From Methylobacterium sp. J-068 (GTDB lineage: Bacteria; Pseudomonadota; Alphaproteobacteria; Rhizobiales; Beijerinckiaceae): a stretch of 64,000 nucleotides of DNA. The notes under the pieces were generated by a model. It did not search any database. It was not told the DNA's origin and saw only the letters and a program-made list of their open reading frames with translations. This document shows, in pieces, positions 16,117-25,055 of the stretch. The position numbers were made by a program, and so were the translations under genes. The stretch spans positions 1 to 64,000 of the forward strand of contig NZ_JAKSXY010000125.1 of NCBI RefSeq assembly GCF_022829445.1. The letters run 5' to 3'. Within the stretch, counting starts at the first letter, position 1. Every line of letters starts with the position of its first letter.

Positions 16117-17001
16117 ATGCGGCGTCTCGCTGATCCGTTCGCCCGGACGCGCCACCTCGTCCTGGCCGCCCTCTTCAGCGCGACCTGCCTGGCCACCGGG
16201 CGGCCGGCAATCGCGCGGCCCCTCGACGAGGTGACGGCCTCGGGCGTTCTCAGGGTCGCCGTCTACGGCGACAACGTGCCGTTCTCGGGGGAGGGCGAAA
16301 TCGCCCCCCGCGGTATCGATGTGGACCTCGCCGGCGCCATCGCCGATCGCCTGAAGCTGCGCCTCGATCTGCGTGTGGTGGATGCAGGCGAGACCGTCGA
16401 CGGCGATTTCCGTCTCAATCTGTGGCGCGGCGACCTCGCAGGCACACCCCTGGCCGACCTGATGCTGCATGTGCCTCACGATCGGGTGCTGGCCACGCGC
16501 AACGAGCAGATTTTCCTGACGACGCCGTATTTCGAGCAGCGCCTCGCCTTCGCCTATCATCGTGACCGGATCGAGGGATTCGAGGGTGTGCGCGATTTGG
16601 AAGGCCATGCCGTCGCCGTCGAGGGGATGAGCGCGTCCGACAGCCTCGTGATGAACGCCGAGGGCGGGCGGTATCGCGCCGGCGTGAAGCACTACCGCAG
16701 CTTCGACGAGGCGGCGAAAGCGTATCTCGCGGGCGAGGCGCCAATCCTTGCTGGCACGCGCGCCGGCATCGAGGCAGCGCTCTCGGGCGCCGGCGCCTCG
16801 CGGGAGAACAATCCCGTGGTCGAGGTGCCCATGCCGGGCATCGTCCGGACTCGATGGGACCTGGGCGGGGCGGTCCGCAGCGATTCTCGCGACCTCGCCT
16901 ACGCGGTGGGCGATGCTCTGGCGGCCCTGGCGACCGAGGGGCGCCTCAAGGCGATCTGCGACGCCTACGGCGTCACCTACTCCGCGCCGCAAGGCTATTG
17001 A
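16117..17001 (+). CDS. XoxJ-like periplasmic binding protein
   Basis: A 294-residue exported member of the solute-binding protein family 3 fold, as in XoxJ/MxaJ partners of PQQ methanol dehydrogenases. A signal (RHLVLAALFSATCLATGRPA) is followed by GVLRVAVYGDNVPFSGEGE, RGIDVDLAGAIADRLKL and PYFEQRLAFAYHRD. XoxJ/MxaJ proteins are thought to bind and activate or mature the dehydrogenase rather than import nutrients. ATG 16117 is chosen because GAGAGGG lies 9 bases upstream; the in-frame ATG at 16099, overlapping the pedF stop, is the alternative. It is flanked by pedF and exaF. Confidence 0.85.
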   Translation: MRRLADPFARTRHLVLAALFSATCLATGRPAIARPLDEVTASGVLRVAVYGDNVPFSGEGEIAPRGIDVDLAGAIADRLKLRLDLRVVDAGETVDGDFRLNLWRGDLAGTPLADLMLHVPHDRVLATRNEQIFLTTPYFEQRLAFAYHRDRIEGFEGVRDLEGHAVAVEGMSASDSLVMNAEGGRYRAGVKHYRSFDEAAKAYLAGEAPILAGTRAGIEAALSGAGASRENNPVVEVPMPGIVRTRWDLGGAVRSDSRDLAYAVGDALAALATEGRLKAICDAYGVTYSAPQGY

Positions 17002-17203
17002 GCCGACCGAGCATCGTCGAGGACCGAAAGCCAATACCTCATCCTCAGTCCCGGCACCCGACGGCTATTCGACCAATGGCCAATAAGAATCCCCTGAGAA
17101 CTTCTCTAGCTTCGACATCAAGGGGCGCCTTCCCAACACATCGGGACGGCGAAACCCAGTGGGTCACGGAGAACCGGGCCCGGCCTTGAGCGGAGGAAAT
17201 GCC

Positions 17204-18967
17204 ATGAGAATACGCGACCAGTTCCTGGCGGCGGTGGGCGTCACTGCCCTTTGCGTCAACCTGACCTTGCCGGCACTCGCCGAAGTCACCGAACAGGACA
17301 TCCTCAACGACGCGAAGACCACTGGCGACGTCGTTACCTACGGTCTCGGGCCGCAGGCCCAGCGCTTCAGCCCTCTCAAGACGCTCAATCGCGACAACAT
17401 CAAGAGCCTGGTGCCGGCCTATTCATTCTCGTTCGGTGGCGAGAAGCAGCGTGGCCAGGAGAGCCAGGCGCTGGTCAAGGACGGCGTGCTCTACGTCACC
17501 GGATCGTATTCGCGCATGTACGCCATCGACTCGCGCACCGGCGACAAGCTGTGGGAATACAACGCCCGCCTGCCGGAGGGCATCCTGCCCTGTTGCGACG
17601 TGGTGAACCGCGGTGCAGCTCTCTATAAGGACAAGGTCTATTTCGGTACGCTCGACGCCAAGCTCGTGGCGCTCGACCAGAAGACCGGCAAGGTGGTCTG
17701 GCGCAAGGACATCGACGACTTCAAGGCGGGCTACAGCTACACCGCCGCGCCGATCATCGTGAAGGGTAAGATCATCACGGGCGTGTCCGGCGGCGAGTTC
17801 GGCGTCATCGGCCGGGTCGAGGCGCGCGATGCCGAGACCGGGGAAGTGGTGTGGAAGCGGCCCGTCATCGAGGGTCACATGGGCGAACTCAACGGCAAGC
17901 CCTCGACCATGACCGGCCAGGTCAACGAAACGTGGCCAGGCGACACCTGGAAGTTCGGCGGCGGCGCGACCTGGCTCGGCGGCACCTACGATCCCGAGAG
18001 CAACCTCGTCTATTTCGGCACCGGCAACCCCGGCCCCTGGAACTCGGCGCTGCGCCCGGGCGACAACAAATGGACTGCCTCGCGGCTCGCCATCAATCCG
18101 GACAACGGCGAGATCGTGTGGGGCTTCCAGACCACACCGCATGACGGCTGGGACTTCGACGGCGTCAACGAGTTCGTGCCGTTCGACATGCAGAAGGACG
18201 GCAAGACCGTGAAGGCCGGCGGCACCGCCGACCGGAACGGCTTCTTCTACGTCCTCGACCGGACCAACGGGAAGTTCATCTCGGCTACTCCGTTCGTGAA
18301 CAAGATCAACTGGGCGAAGGGCATCGACGAGAAGGGCCGCCCGATCTACGACGACGCCTTCCGCCCAGGCGACCCGGCAAAGTCCGAGGACGGCAAGAAG
18401 GGCAAGTCCGTCTTCGCGGTGCCAAGCTTCCTCGGTGGCAAGAATTGGATGCCGATCGCTTACAGTCCCGACACCAAGCTGTTCTACGTTCCATCGAACG
18501 AGTGGGGCATGGACATCTGGAACGAGCCGGTCTCGTACAAGAAGGGCGCGGCCTATCTCGGCGCTGGCTTCACGATCAAGCCGGTCTTCGAGGATCATAT
18601 CGGCTCGCTCAAAGCCATCGACCCGGCCTCCGGCAAGACGGTGTGGGAATACAAGAACAAGGCGCCGCTCTGGGCCGGCGTGCTGACCACGGCGGGCAAC
18701 CTCGTTTTCACGGGAACCCCGGAGGGCTTCCTGAAGGCCTTCGACGCCAAGACCGGTGAGGAAGTCTGGAAGTTCCAGGTCGGCACCGGCGTCGTCGCGT
18801 CGCCGATCACCTGGGAGCAGGACGGGGAGCAATGGGTCGGCGTCGCCGCCGGCTGGGGCGGGGCCGTCCCGCTGTGGGGTGGCGAAGTGGCGAAATCCAC
18901 CGCCGGCATCAACCAGGGCGGAAGCTTCTGGGCCTTCAAGCTGCCCAAGACCGTCGCCACGCGCTGA
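17204..18967 (+). CDS. exaF: Lanthanide-type PQQ alcohol dehydrogenase (ExaF-like)
   Basis: A 587-residue periplasmic quinoprotein that oxidises primary alcohols (ethanol preferred in ExaF/PedH enzymes), passing electrons to cytochrome c. GGAGGAAATGCC precedes the ATG and the signal ends at PALAE. Visible are the propeller W-motif repeats, the vicinal disulfide in ILPCCDVVNRG, and HDGWDFDGVNEF. In the last, the catalytic Asp is followed two residues later by the extra Asp that marks lanthanide-dependent enzymes (calcium enzymes have Ala or another residue there). The N-terminus MRIRDQFLAAVGVTALCVNL closely resembles ExaF of Methylorubrum. It is downstream of pedF and the XoxJ-like gene, with a 202-base gap that could hold its own promoter. 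Confidence 0.92.
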   Translation: MRIRDQFLAAVGVTALCVNLTLPALAEVTEQDILNDAKTTGDVVTYGLGPQAQRFSPLKTLNRDNIKSLVPAYSFSFGGEKQRGQESQALVKDGVLYVTGSYSRMYAIDSRTGDKLWEYNARLPEGILPCCDVVNRGAALYKDKVYFGTLDAKLVALDQKTGKVVWRKDIDDFKAGYSYTAAPIIVKGKIITGVSGGEFGVIGRVEARDAETGEVVWKRPVIEGHMGELNGKPSTMTGQVNETWPGDTWKFGGGATWLGGTYDPESNLVYFGTGNPGPWNSALRPGDNKWTASRLAINPDNGEIVWGFQTTPHDGWDFDGVNEFVPFDMQKDGKTVKAGGTADRNGFFYVLDRTNGKFISATPFVNKINWAKGIDEKGRPIYDDAFRPGDPAKSEDGKKGKSVFAVPSFLGGKNWMPIAYSPDTKLFYVPSNEWGMDIWNEPVSYKKGAAYLGAGFTIKPVFEDHIGSLKAIDPASGKTVWEYKNKAPLWAGVLTTAGNLVFTGTPEGFLKAFDAKTGEEVWKFQVGTGVVASPITWEQDGEQWVGVAAGWGGAVPLWGGEVAKSTAGINQGGSFWAFKLPKTVATR

Positions 18968-18968
18968 A

Positions 18969-18995
18969 CGGAGCCGTCATTGGACGGTGGCTCCG
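18969..18995 (+). terminator. Hairpin just after exaF
   Basis: CGGAGCC (18969-18975) pairs with GGCTCCG (18989-18995), with an inner GTC/GAC pair and a small bulge. No U-run follows, so termination here would be inefficient or Rho-assisted. Confidence 0.35.
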
Positions 18996-19068
18996 GCCAT
19001 CGCCCGACCGGTGACTCCCGAATTTTCTGAAAGCGTGTCGGTCTTCGCTCGAGGGTTTGGCGCGCCCG

Positions 19069-19117
19069 AGCTCCGGAATGTCGGCGGTATCTCAACAACC
19101 GCAGGCATTCCGGAGCT
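19069..19117 (+). terminator. Long perfect hairpin, possible exaF terminator
   Basis: AGCTCCGGAATG (19069-19080) pairs perfectly with CATTCCGGAGCT (19106-19117). The loop itself can pair GCGGT with ACCGC, giving a branched structure. TTCTTA follows. It could end the exaF transcript or serve as a small regulatory structure. Confidence 0.4.
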
Positions 19118-19496
19118 TTCTTATGCCTTGACCATATCGCCCGCTTCGGGCGGAGCTGCCCGTTCCGCGTGTCGTGGTGGGTGTAAGCTTCCCCCTCGCC
19201 GCAGCATCCGTCGCGGCCCTGCGGATCGCGAGGGCGCGGCCGGGCCCGGCGATCGACATCCTCGCCGTCTGCCTGCTCGCGTTCGCGACGGCAGTGATCG
19301 GATGGTTGCATCTCGCTGCGGATAATACCGTGACGGACGCGCCGCTCGTATCGCGGGCGGGCCGGCCGCCGACGGTCTGGCCCGGTCGAAGACCGTTGTC
19401 CCGATGTTCTGGACTGCGCGCCCGATCCCGGTCATTCCCTCAGGCTGTCGATCGTGATCGCACCGGAGCCGATCCGGATGCGGACCGCACGGCCGG

Positions 19497-20201
19497 TCAC
19501 TCGGCGCGCCCGACCCCGCCCGCCGTCCAATCCACGGCCGCGTCGAACAGGGCGGTTCCGGCCGGCGTCAGGTTGGTGAAGGTTTCGTTGTCGAGAAACA
19601 CCATCGTACGGCGCGCCGGCGCGATCGCCGCGTAATCCATCGTCGCGCCCTTCTCGTAGCCGAAGATCACGGCGTGGTCGGGCTCGCCCGGCACCGTGGC
19701 GATGATCGCGGCGCCCAGTCCCGGCTTGCCCCAGTTCATGGGGGCGTCCTTCGCGTAGACGGTGTTGATGCCGGCCGGCAGGCCCGCCGCCAGGGCATGA
19801 GGCGCGTTCACGAGCCAGACGAAGTGCTCGGCCGGGTCCTTTCCGAAATCCCGCCCGAGCTTGCGCCCGGTCATGCTCATGTCGTCGAGGAGATCGCTTT
19901 CCCAGGTCAGGACCGGGACGGGAAGATCGCGATAGGCTCCGAGCAGATCGCGGCTCCGGATGTTGGAGGACAGGATCACGAGGTCGTAACCTTGGCTGCC
20001 CGCGACGGGATCGTACTGGCTCCCCAGCGTCACGCGGTAGCCCCGCTCCTCGAGATGGGCCTTGATCGCCCGGTCCGCCTGGACGCGCGGATTGTCGGGC
20101 TTGACGACGATCAGAACGCGGCGCCGCTCCTCGGCACTGGCTTGTGACGTCAATGCCATGGAGAGGAGGGCGGCGAGGATGAAGCGGGGGGACCGGGCCA
20201 T
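19497..20201 (-). CDS. Secreted hypothetical protein, flavodoxin-like fold
   Basis: A 234-residue protein with a signal peptide (FILAALLSMALTSQASA). The mature part begins RRRVLIVVKPDNPRVQADRA, then YDLVILSSNIRSRDLL, VPVLTWESDLLDDM and HAVIFGYEKGATMDY. The alternating hydrophobic strands suggest a Rossmann or ThuA-like alpha/beta domain; no enzyme motif was recognised. It is 38 bases after the TonB receptor gene in the same direction, so it is probably co-transcribed and may act on a receptor ligand. No strong ribosome site precedes ATG 20201. Confidence 0.7.
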   Translation of the reverse strand: MARSPRFILAALLSMALTSQASAEERRRVLIVVKPDNPRVQADRAIKAHLEERGYRVTLGSQYDPVAGSQGYDLVILSSNIRSRDLLGAYRDLPVPVLTWESDLLDDMSMTGRKLGRDFGKDPAEHFVWLVNAPHALAAGLPAGINTVYAKDAPMNWGKPGLGAAIIATVPGEPDHAVIFGYEKGATMDYAAIAPARRTMVFLDNETFTNLTPAGTALFDAAVDWTAGGVGRAE

Positions 20202-20239
20202 GCGACGGGCTTTCGCGAAAGGAAACCGACCGCGCGTTT

Positions 20240-22426
20240 TCACAGGCGCGCGGTGATCGAGGCCAGGACCGTGAGCGGGGCGCCGGGCGCGTTGTTGAAC
20301 TGGTTGTAGGGCTGCTCGATGTAGCGGGCGTTGGTCAGGTTGCGCATGTTCACGGCGAAGCGGTAGCGCTCGTCGATGTCGTAGAACACCGTCGCGTCGA
20401 CCCGCGCATAGCCCGCGACCGTGTAGCTGTTGTTCAGGTCGCCGGTCCGGCGGCCGACGAGGACCACGCCGCCGCCGAAGCCCCAGCCGCGGAACTCGCC
20501 GCCCTGGAACTGATAGGTCGACCACAGGCTGCCGCTGAAGCGCGGCACGCCGACCAGCCGGTTGCCCACCGCGAAGGTGGTGTCCTTGGTGATCCGTGCG
20601 TCGAGATAGCCGGCGCTGGCGATGACCTTCCAGCCCGGCAGGACCTGCCCGACGAGATCGGCCTCGAGGCCCTCCGCCCGCTGCTCGCCGGTGATGACCG
20701 AGAAGCCGGTGTTGCGCGGATCGGTGGCGGCGACGTTCTCGCGGGTGATCGAGAAGGCGGCGGCGCTGAGGGTCAGGGCCTCGGGGATCAGGTCGAGCCG
20801 CGCGCCCACCTCGTACTGCACGCCCGTCTCCGGCGCCGGGTTGACCGCGCCGAGGACGTTGGCCGTCTGCGGTTTGAACGAGTTCGCGTAGCTCGCGTAG
20901 AACGTCAGCGGCTCGAAGGGGCGATAGAGCAGGCCGATGCGCGGCGAGGCCCCGAACAGGTCCTGGTACGGCGGAGCGGCGCCCGAGGTGGGGGTCCGGT
21001 TGAAGTAGAACTGCGTGCCGAAATCGAAGCGGGCGCCGACCACGAGTTGCAGCCCGAGGCCGAGGTCGATCTGATCCTGCAGGTACACGCCGTGCAGTTC
21101 GTTCTTCTGCCGCAGGTCGCCCTGGAGCGAGACCGCGCCCGGGATCGCGCCGAAGCGCGGATTGAGGAAGCTCACCGAGCCGATCAACCCTTGCGTGGTG
21201 TAGGAGTGCCGGTAGCCGTTGGTGTACTCGTAGCCGAGCAGCGCCGTGTGCTCGAAGCCGAGGAAGCCGAACTTGGCCACCATCTCGCTCTGTGAATCCA
21301 CGGCGGCGTAGGTTGAATCCGTCGCGGTGTCGCGGCGCGTGACCAGGGTGCCGGCGGCGTTGATGCCGGTGGCCCGCACCACGAACTGGTCGAACCCGCC
21401 CCACTGGACGTTGAGGACCTGACGCAGGGTGATGTTCGCGGTGAGGTCGTGCTCGATGCGCAGGGTCGTGAAGTTCGCGTAGCCATTGTAGCGTGCGAAG
21501 GGCTCGCCGTAGTAGCGCGAGAGGTTGTCGAGGGGGACGCGGCCGTTCCGGGCGATGAGACCCTCGTCGTACTGGCTGTCCTGCCGGGTGAACTCACCCA
21601 GGAAGTAGACGCGCGTGTCGGGGGTCGGCGTGTAGGTGAAGGCCGGGGAGACGAAGAAGCGCGAGTTGTCGCGGTCCCCGTAGTTGCGGAAGGTGGGGTC
21701 CGTCTGCGCCGCGTAGGTCAGGCGGGCGGCCAGCCCGTCGATGTTCGGGATCGCGCTCGACACCGACCCCTGGAAGCGCCGGAAGCCGAAACTGCCACCC
21801 TGGACCGTCGCATCGCCCGAGGGGACGAGGGTCGGCTGGCGCGTGACGATGTTGATGAGGCCACCGGGGTCCCCCCGGCCGAACAGCACCGAGGCCGGGC
21901 CCTTGAGCACCTCGACGCGCTCCACGTTGGCGAGATCGCGGGTGACGGAGAAGAAGTTGCTGGACTGGTTCAGAAGGACACCGTCCACGGCACCCGTCTG
22001 GGTGTTGAAACCACGGATGTTGTAGGTCTCGGTCCGGCCCTGAAGGGTGCCGGCGGCCTGCACGTTGCTGACATTGGTGAGGGCATCGGTCAGCCGCACG
22101 TCGCCCTGGTCGGTCAGAACGTCCCGCGGCACGACCTGGACCGATTGCGGCGTATCGCGCAGGGCCGTGTCGGTCTTCGTCGCCGTGCCGGATCGGGTGG
22201 CGCGGTAGCCGATGACGGGACCCGTCGCGCGCTCGCCCCCATACCCGATGCCGGTGATGCTCAACTCCTCCAGGGCCACCTCTGGCCCGGCTTTGCTGGA
22301 CGATGCCGATTGTGCCGCGGCCCGGAACGGCACGAACGTCCCGATCGCCAAGCCTCCGACGGCCATGAAGAGGGCGGCCCTCGATATGAGCCCAAGGTTA
22401 TCATCTGACGAAGAAAGCCCCGACAT
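20240..22426 (-). CDS. TonB-dependent siderophore-type receptor
   Basis: A 728-residue outer-membrane receptor that takes up a metal chelate using TonB energy. A signal (ALFMAVGGLAIGTFVPFRAA) is followed by the plug domain, with DTPQSVQVVPRDVLTDQG, YNIRGFNTQTGAVDGVLL and VERVEVLKGPASVLFGRGDP. A 22-strand-type barrel follows with the FYASYANSFKPQ region and the terminal strand ending in ARL. The domain order matches the FhuA/FpvA/FecA siderophore group. The neighbouring lanthanide-type dehydrogenase raises the possibility of a lanthanophore receptor, but the sequence itself only shows a siderophore-type receptor. The promoter must lie in the 22427-22836 gap. Confidence 0.9.
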   Translation of the reverse strand: MSGLSSSDDNLGLISRAALFMAVGGLAIGTFVPFRAAAQSASSSKAGPEVALEELSITGIGYGGERATGPVIGYRATRSGTATKTDTALRDTPQSVQVVPRDVLTDQGDVRLTDALTNVSNVQAAGTLQGRTETYNIRGFNTQTGAVDGVLLNQSSNFFSVTRDLANVERVEVLKGPASVLFGRGDPGGLINIVTRQPTLVPSGDATVQGGSFGFRRFQGSVSSAIPNIDGLAARLTYAAQTDPTFRNYGDRDNSRFFVSPAFTYTPTPDTRVYFLGEFTRQDSQYDEGLIARNGRVPLDNLSRYYGEPFARYNGYANFTTLRIEHDLTANITLRQVLNVQWGGFDQFVVRATGINAAGTLVTRRDTATDSTYAAVDSQSEMVAKFGFLGFEHTALLGYEYTNGYRHSYTTQGLIGSVSFLNPRFGAIPGAVSLQGDLRQKNELHGVYLQDQIDLGLGLQLVVGARFDFGTQFYFNRTPTSGAAPPYQDLFGASPRIGLLYRPFEPLTFYASYANSFKPQTANVLGAVNPAPETGVQYEVGARLDLIPEALTLSAAAFSITRENVAATDPRNTGFSVITGEQRAEGLEADLVGQVLPGWKVIASAGYLDARITKDTTFAVGNRLVGVPRFSGSLWSTYQFQGGEFRGWGFGGGVVLVGRRTGDLNNSYTVAGYARVDATVFYDIDERYRFAVNMRNLTNARYIEQPYNQFNNAPGAPLTVLASITARL

Positions 22427-22836
22427 CGCGCTCGATCCTTGAATAAGGCGGCAGCGCTAACCGCCCACATCCTTTACAGTCAAGCTACAAAAGCCGATTC
22501 TCCTGTTCGTTGCGCAAAAACAACGGATTGTAATGTTTCCAGCCTGGGCAACTAGACTTTCAAGGCAACCGATTAGTCTGGAATTGTTCCAGGTCGATGT
22601 CGTTCGTGGAGTCGTTCGAGCCGATCGCTCGCTGCTCGATGGCGCGTGGGACCCCATTCATGGGGCGATGTAGGCCGAGACGCGGGCCGGAGCAGAGGTC
22701 GGATCCAGCCGGTCTTTCCGAGCTTGATCGACAGCCCGGATGTCGGCGCGAAACGCGCGTGTCGATGGCCATCGAAGCATGATCGAGCCAAGTCGATCTG
22801 AGGCGAGAGATGGCGTCAAAATGGCTCTGGTCGGCG
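22427..22836. other. Upstream region of the TonB receptor gene
   Basis: Non-coding. It holds the expected promoter and any metal-responsive operator for the receptor gene. The part nearest the gene is AT-richer (GCAAAAACAACGG, TTGTAATG). No operator could be assigned by eye. A short palindrome ACCCCATTCATGGGGC lies near 22651. Confidence 0.4.
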
Positions 22837-22920
22837 CTACGATTTGATATCGGGCGTGATGGGGCGACCAGTGACCCTGTCGCGAGCGAGCCGGGTTTCG
22901 AATTCGGCGTAATCGACCAT
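22837..22920 (-). CDS. 27-codon ORF overlapping the glycosyltransferase stop
   Basis: The stop and start overlap as TGATG with the upstream gene, and the peptide reads MVDYAEFETRLARDRV followed by TGRPITPDIKS. The overlap suggests translational coupling, but the frame is too short to assign. It may be the remnant of a longer deleted gene. Confidence 0.25.
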   Translation of the reverse strand: MVDYAEFETRLARDRVTGRPITPDIKS

Positions 22921-23990
22921 CAAGCCATCGCTTGTTCGAACAACGCGGCGTCGCTCGTCGTCCCGAGCCCCCGATAATAGGACGCCAGGTTCAGGTCGTT
23001 CTGCTCCGAGATCCGATAGGCCGCCGCGTACATCACAGCGAGGACCTGCTCGGATCGCGCCGACTCGGCGCGACGAACCAGGGCGGTGATCTCGGTCGTG
23101 GTGTCCTTCAGGTGCCAAGCCGTGTTCCGAATCCGGGTGTTGCCGATCGCGGCCGCGCATTGCGAGAAGAAGCTCAGGACCGGTGCCACGATGCGCCGGG
23201 ATTTCGAGAGCAGGATGAGGTCGACGGCGGCGCGCTGGTTCTCGCTCAGGTCGCGTGCCGAGCAGGACGCGATCCGGTGCGCGCCGTAGCGGTGCTGGAA
23301 CCGCTCGACGACCCCATCATCCTCTGTGCACACCACGATGCCGCCCCGGCGATGCCGGTCGACCGCGTCGAAATAGGCCTGCAGCGGCGTATAGCGCTGC
23401 AGGATCTGCGTCATGCCGCCATCGATCAGATCGGCGAGGTCCGACCGGAAGAGCATCTCGACGATGTCGCCGCGCCTGACATGGACCGAGAGGCAGTTCT
23501 CCAGTCGGAAGGTCTCGTCGATCGCCGCGACCGTCCCCAGGATATGGGCGTTCCAATTGATGGTTCCGGCTATGCGGGCGACCTTGGCGGGGGCATCCGC
23601 GTCCTCGGTCATGAATCGGAACAGCGGTCCGGGAAAGTCGTAGTTCACGCCCTTGCCCATGCTGGACACCTGCGCCAGCTCCGCTTGCGAGAGCGCGAAC
23701 AATTCGTAGCGGTGTTCGTAGAGGCTCAGCAGCTCGGTGCTGACCGGCTCCTCGTGCAGAACGATCCTGCCGTGTCCGTTCCCCTGCCCGTCCCGGAAGA
23801 AGGCAAGGTCGCCGAACAGTTCGAAGATGTTGTTCGGATGCATCAGGGGCGTGTCGCGCACCCCGAACGGCCATCCCAGCGGAGTCCAGATCAGGCCCAT
23901 CGGCACGCCGACCTGTTCGGAAAAGATCTGCGCGTAGATCGCCGACAGAACCCGGGTCCCGAGGCCGTCGCTCCGCTGAGAGTAGATCAT
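22920..23990 (-). CDS. Fucosyltransferase-like glycosyltransferase
   Basis: A 356-residue protein. Near the N-terminus is QRSDGLGTRVLSAIYAQIF, like the glycine-rich first loop of GT-B fucosyltransferases. Mid-protein is CLSVHVRRGDIVEML, which matches the HxRRGD-type GDP-fucose binding motif of alpha-1,6-fucosyltransferases such as NodZ and of protein O-fucosyltransferases. VVCTEDDGVVERFQHRYG and LILLSKSRRIVAPVLSFFSQ fit the nucleotide-sugar half. The C-terminal part is helical (NDLNLASYYRGLGTT). It could modify surface polysaccharide or glycolipid. The start ATG 23990 has AAAGGACC close upstream. The family call is by motif only. Confidence 0.6.
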   Translation of the reverse strand: MIYSQRSDGLGTRVLSAIYAQIFSEQVGVPMGLIWTPLGWPFGVRDTPLMHPNNIFELFGDLAFFRDGQGNGHGRIVLHEEPVSTELLSLYEHRYELFALSQAELAQVSSMGKGVNYDFPGPLFRFMTEDADAPAKVARIAGTINWNAHILGTVAAIDETFRLENCLSVHVRRGDIVEMLFRSDLADLIDGGMTQILQRYTPLQAYFDAVDRHRRGGIVVCTEDDGVVERFQHRYGAHRIASCSARDLSENQRAAVDLILLSKSRRIVAPVLSFFSQCAAAIGNTRIRNTAWHLKDTTTEITALVRRAESARSEQVLAVMYAAAYRISEQNDLNLASYYRGLGTTSDAALFEQAMA

Positions 23991-24209
23991 GGTCCTTTGC
24001 TCGCGCGAGCGCAAAGCCCTGACATCCGGCCTCGGTGTTGGTGTGTCTCGAAACGTCGGCGACCACCTGCCACCCTGCGCGCCGCCTGACAAGGCGCGGC
24101 GCGCTCGGCCCGTCTCGCGCGGGATGCCGGAACACGGGCCCCGGCGAAGCCCTTGCGCCTCGCGCGGGAGGAGCGGTTCGCGGCCGATGAGCGACCGACT
24201 CGGAGCGAC

Positions 24210-24407
24210 CTACTCGGCAGGCTCCAGGGCGGGCCCTTTCTCGCTCACGGGATCGGCGAGGGCAACTCCGATCTCGAACAGGAGAAGATCGATGAGGCGG
24301 CGCATCAGCGGTGTTCCGGTCTCCTCGATCATCGCGCGCGCCGCGATGCAATGCGTCGCGATGTGATCCAGCGAGACAGTCGTCAAGGGAAGGGGCGTCA
24401 AGGCCAT
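24210..24407 (-). CDS. 65-aa protein directly downstream of luxI
   Basis: It starts MALTPLPLTTVSLDHIATHC and continues with TGTPLMRRLIDLLLFEIGVA. CGGAG sits 7 bases before the ATG, and the gene begins 24 bases after the luxI stop, so co-transcription is likely. The sequence is mostly helical, with no signal or membrane segment. Small conserved ORFs after luxI genes are known in alphaproteobacteria, some of them modulators of quorum sensing; whether this is one cannot be told here. Confidence 0.6.
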   Translation of the reverse strand: MALTPLPLTTVSLDHIATHCIAARAMIEETGTPLMRRLIDLLLFEIGVALADPVSEKGPALEPAE

Positions 24408-24431
24408 GGCAGGTCTCCGAGGCGGGCCGCG

Positions 24432-25055
24432 TCAGGCGGCCAGATGGGGGTAGGACGGTGCGAGCACCGGTCTCGTATCGCCGCGCAGATCACGCAGGCG
24501 CTTCAGGGTGCGGGCGTCGAACTCGGCGGTGGCGGCGATGATGTCTTCGCCGCTGATCACCTGCGGCAGGCCGAGGGGACGAGCCCTGAAATGCAGCTGC
24601 ACCACGTGCAGCAGGTAGAGCGTCGGCATCTGCAGCACGAGCTGACGCACGCCATTGGCCATGCCCCATTCGAGGATGCCGGTGAGCAGCGCCAGGGAGA
24701 CCGGGTTGATGGCCTTGCCGCGCGCCCGGTGCGAGCGGGCCACGGCCTGGCGGGTCCATTCCCAGGTGTCGTGCCCGCGCGGCAGGTCGCCTTCACAGAG
24801 CTGAGGCAGCACATCCGAGAGCAGGTGCGGCCGGGTCGTCGGCAGGAGCCGGCTGTATCCGATGACGCGCCCGTCCTCGATGGCAAGGAAATGAATGGCA
24901 TCCGCCGTATCGAACTGGTCGATCTCACGACCATCCGGTCGTGCGAGATCCATCCAGCCTTTTTCTTCGACGAAGACAGCATGGCGTAAGCGCCAGGCCT
25001 GCTCCATTTCTTCGCGATATTGGTATTCGTTGGCCGGTGTCACGAGATGAATCAT
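24432..25055 (-). CDS. luxI: Acyl-homoserine-lactone synthase, LuxI family
   Basis: It makes an N-acyl-homoserine lactone from S-adenosylmethionine and an acyl carrier (ACP or CoA). The 207-residue protein keeps the invariant LuxI residues in register: Arg24, Phe28 and Trp34 in WRLRHAVFVEEKGW, Asp46 and Asp49 in REIDQFDTAD, the Arg in GYSRLLPT, and Glu and Arg in WEWTRQAVA. A lux box lies 54 bases upstream of the start, and the luxR gene lies further upstream in the same direction, so positive autoregulation is expected. The acyl chain cannot be read from the sequence. Confidence 0.93.
   Translation of the reverse strand: MIHLVTPANEYQYREEMEQAWRLRHAVFVEEKGWMDLARPDGREIDQFDTADAIHFLAIEDGRVIGYSRLLPTTRPHLLSDVLPQLCEGDLPRGHDTWEWTRQAVARSHRARGKAINPVSLALLTGILEWGMANGVRQLVLQMPTLYLLHVVQLHFRARPLGLPQVISGEDIIAATAEFDARTLKRLRDLRGDTRPVLAPSYPHLAA

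Larger units (their letters stand above)
18968..19496. other. Gap between convergent exaF and secreted-protein gene
   Basis: Apart from the two hairpins no gene is supported. A plus-strand frame from 19174 contains a membrane-like stretch (IDILAVCLLAFATAVIGWLH) but turns into Arg/Pro-rich noise antisense to the next gene and has no clear ribosome site. Confidence 0.4.

Noticed and set aside
19174..19635. Plus-strand ORF with a membrane-like stretch after exaF
   Set aside because: Only about 20 residues look membrane-like; the rest is antisense to the secreted protein gene.
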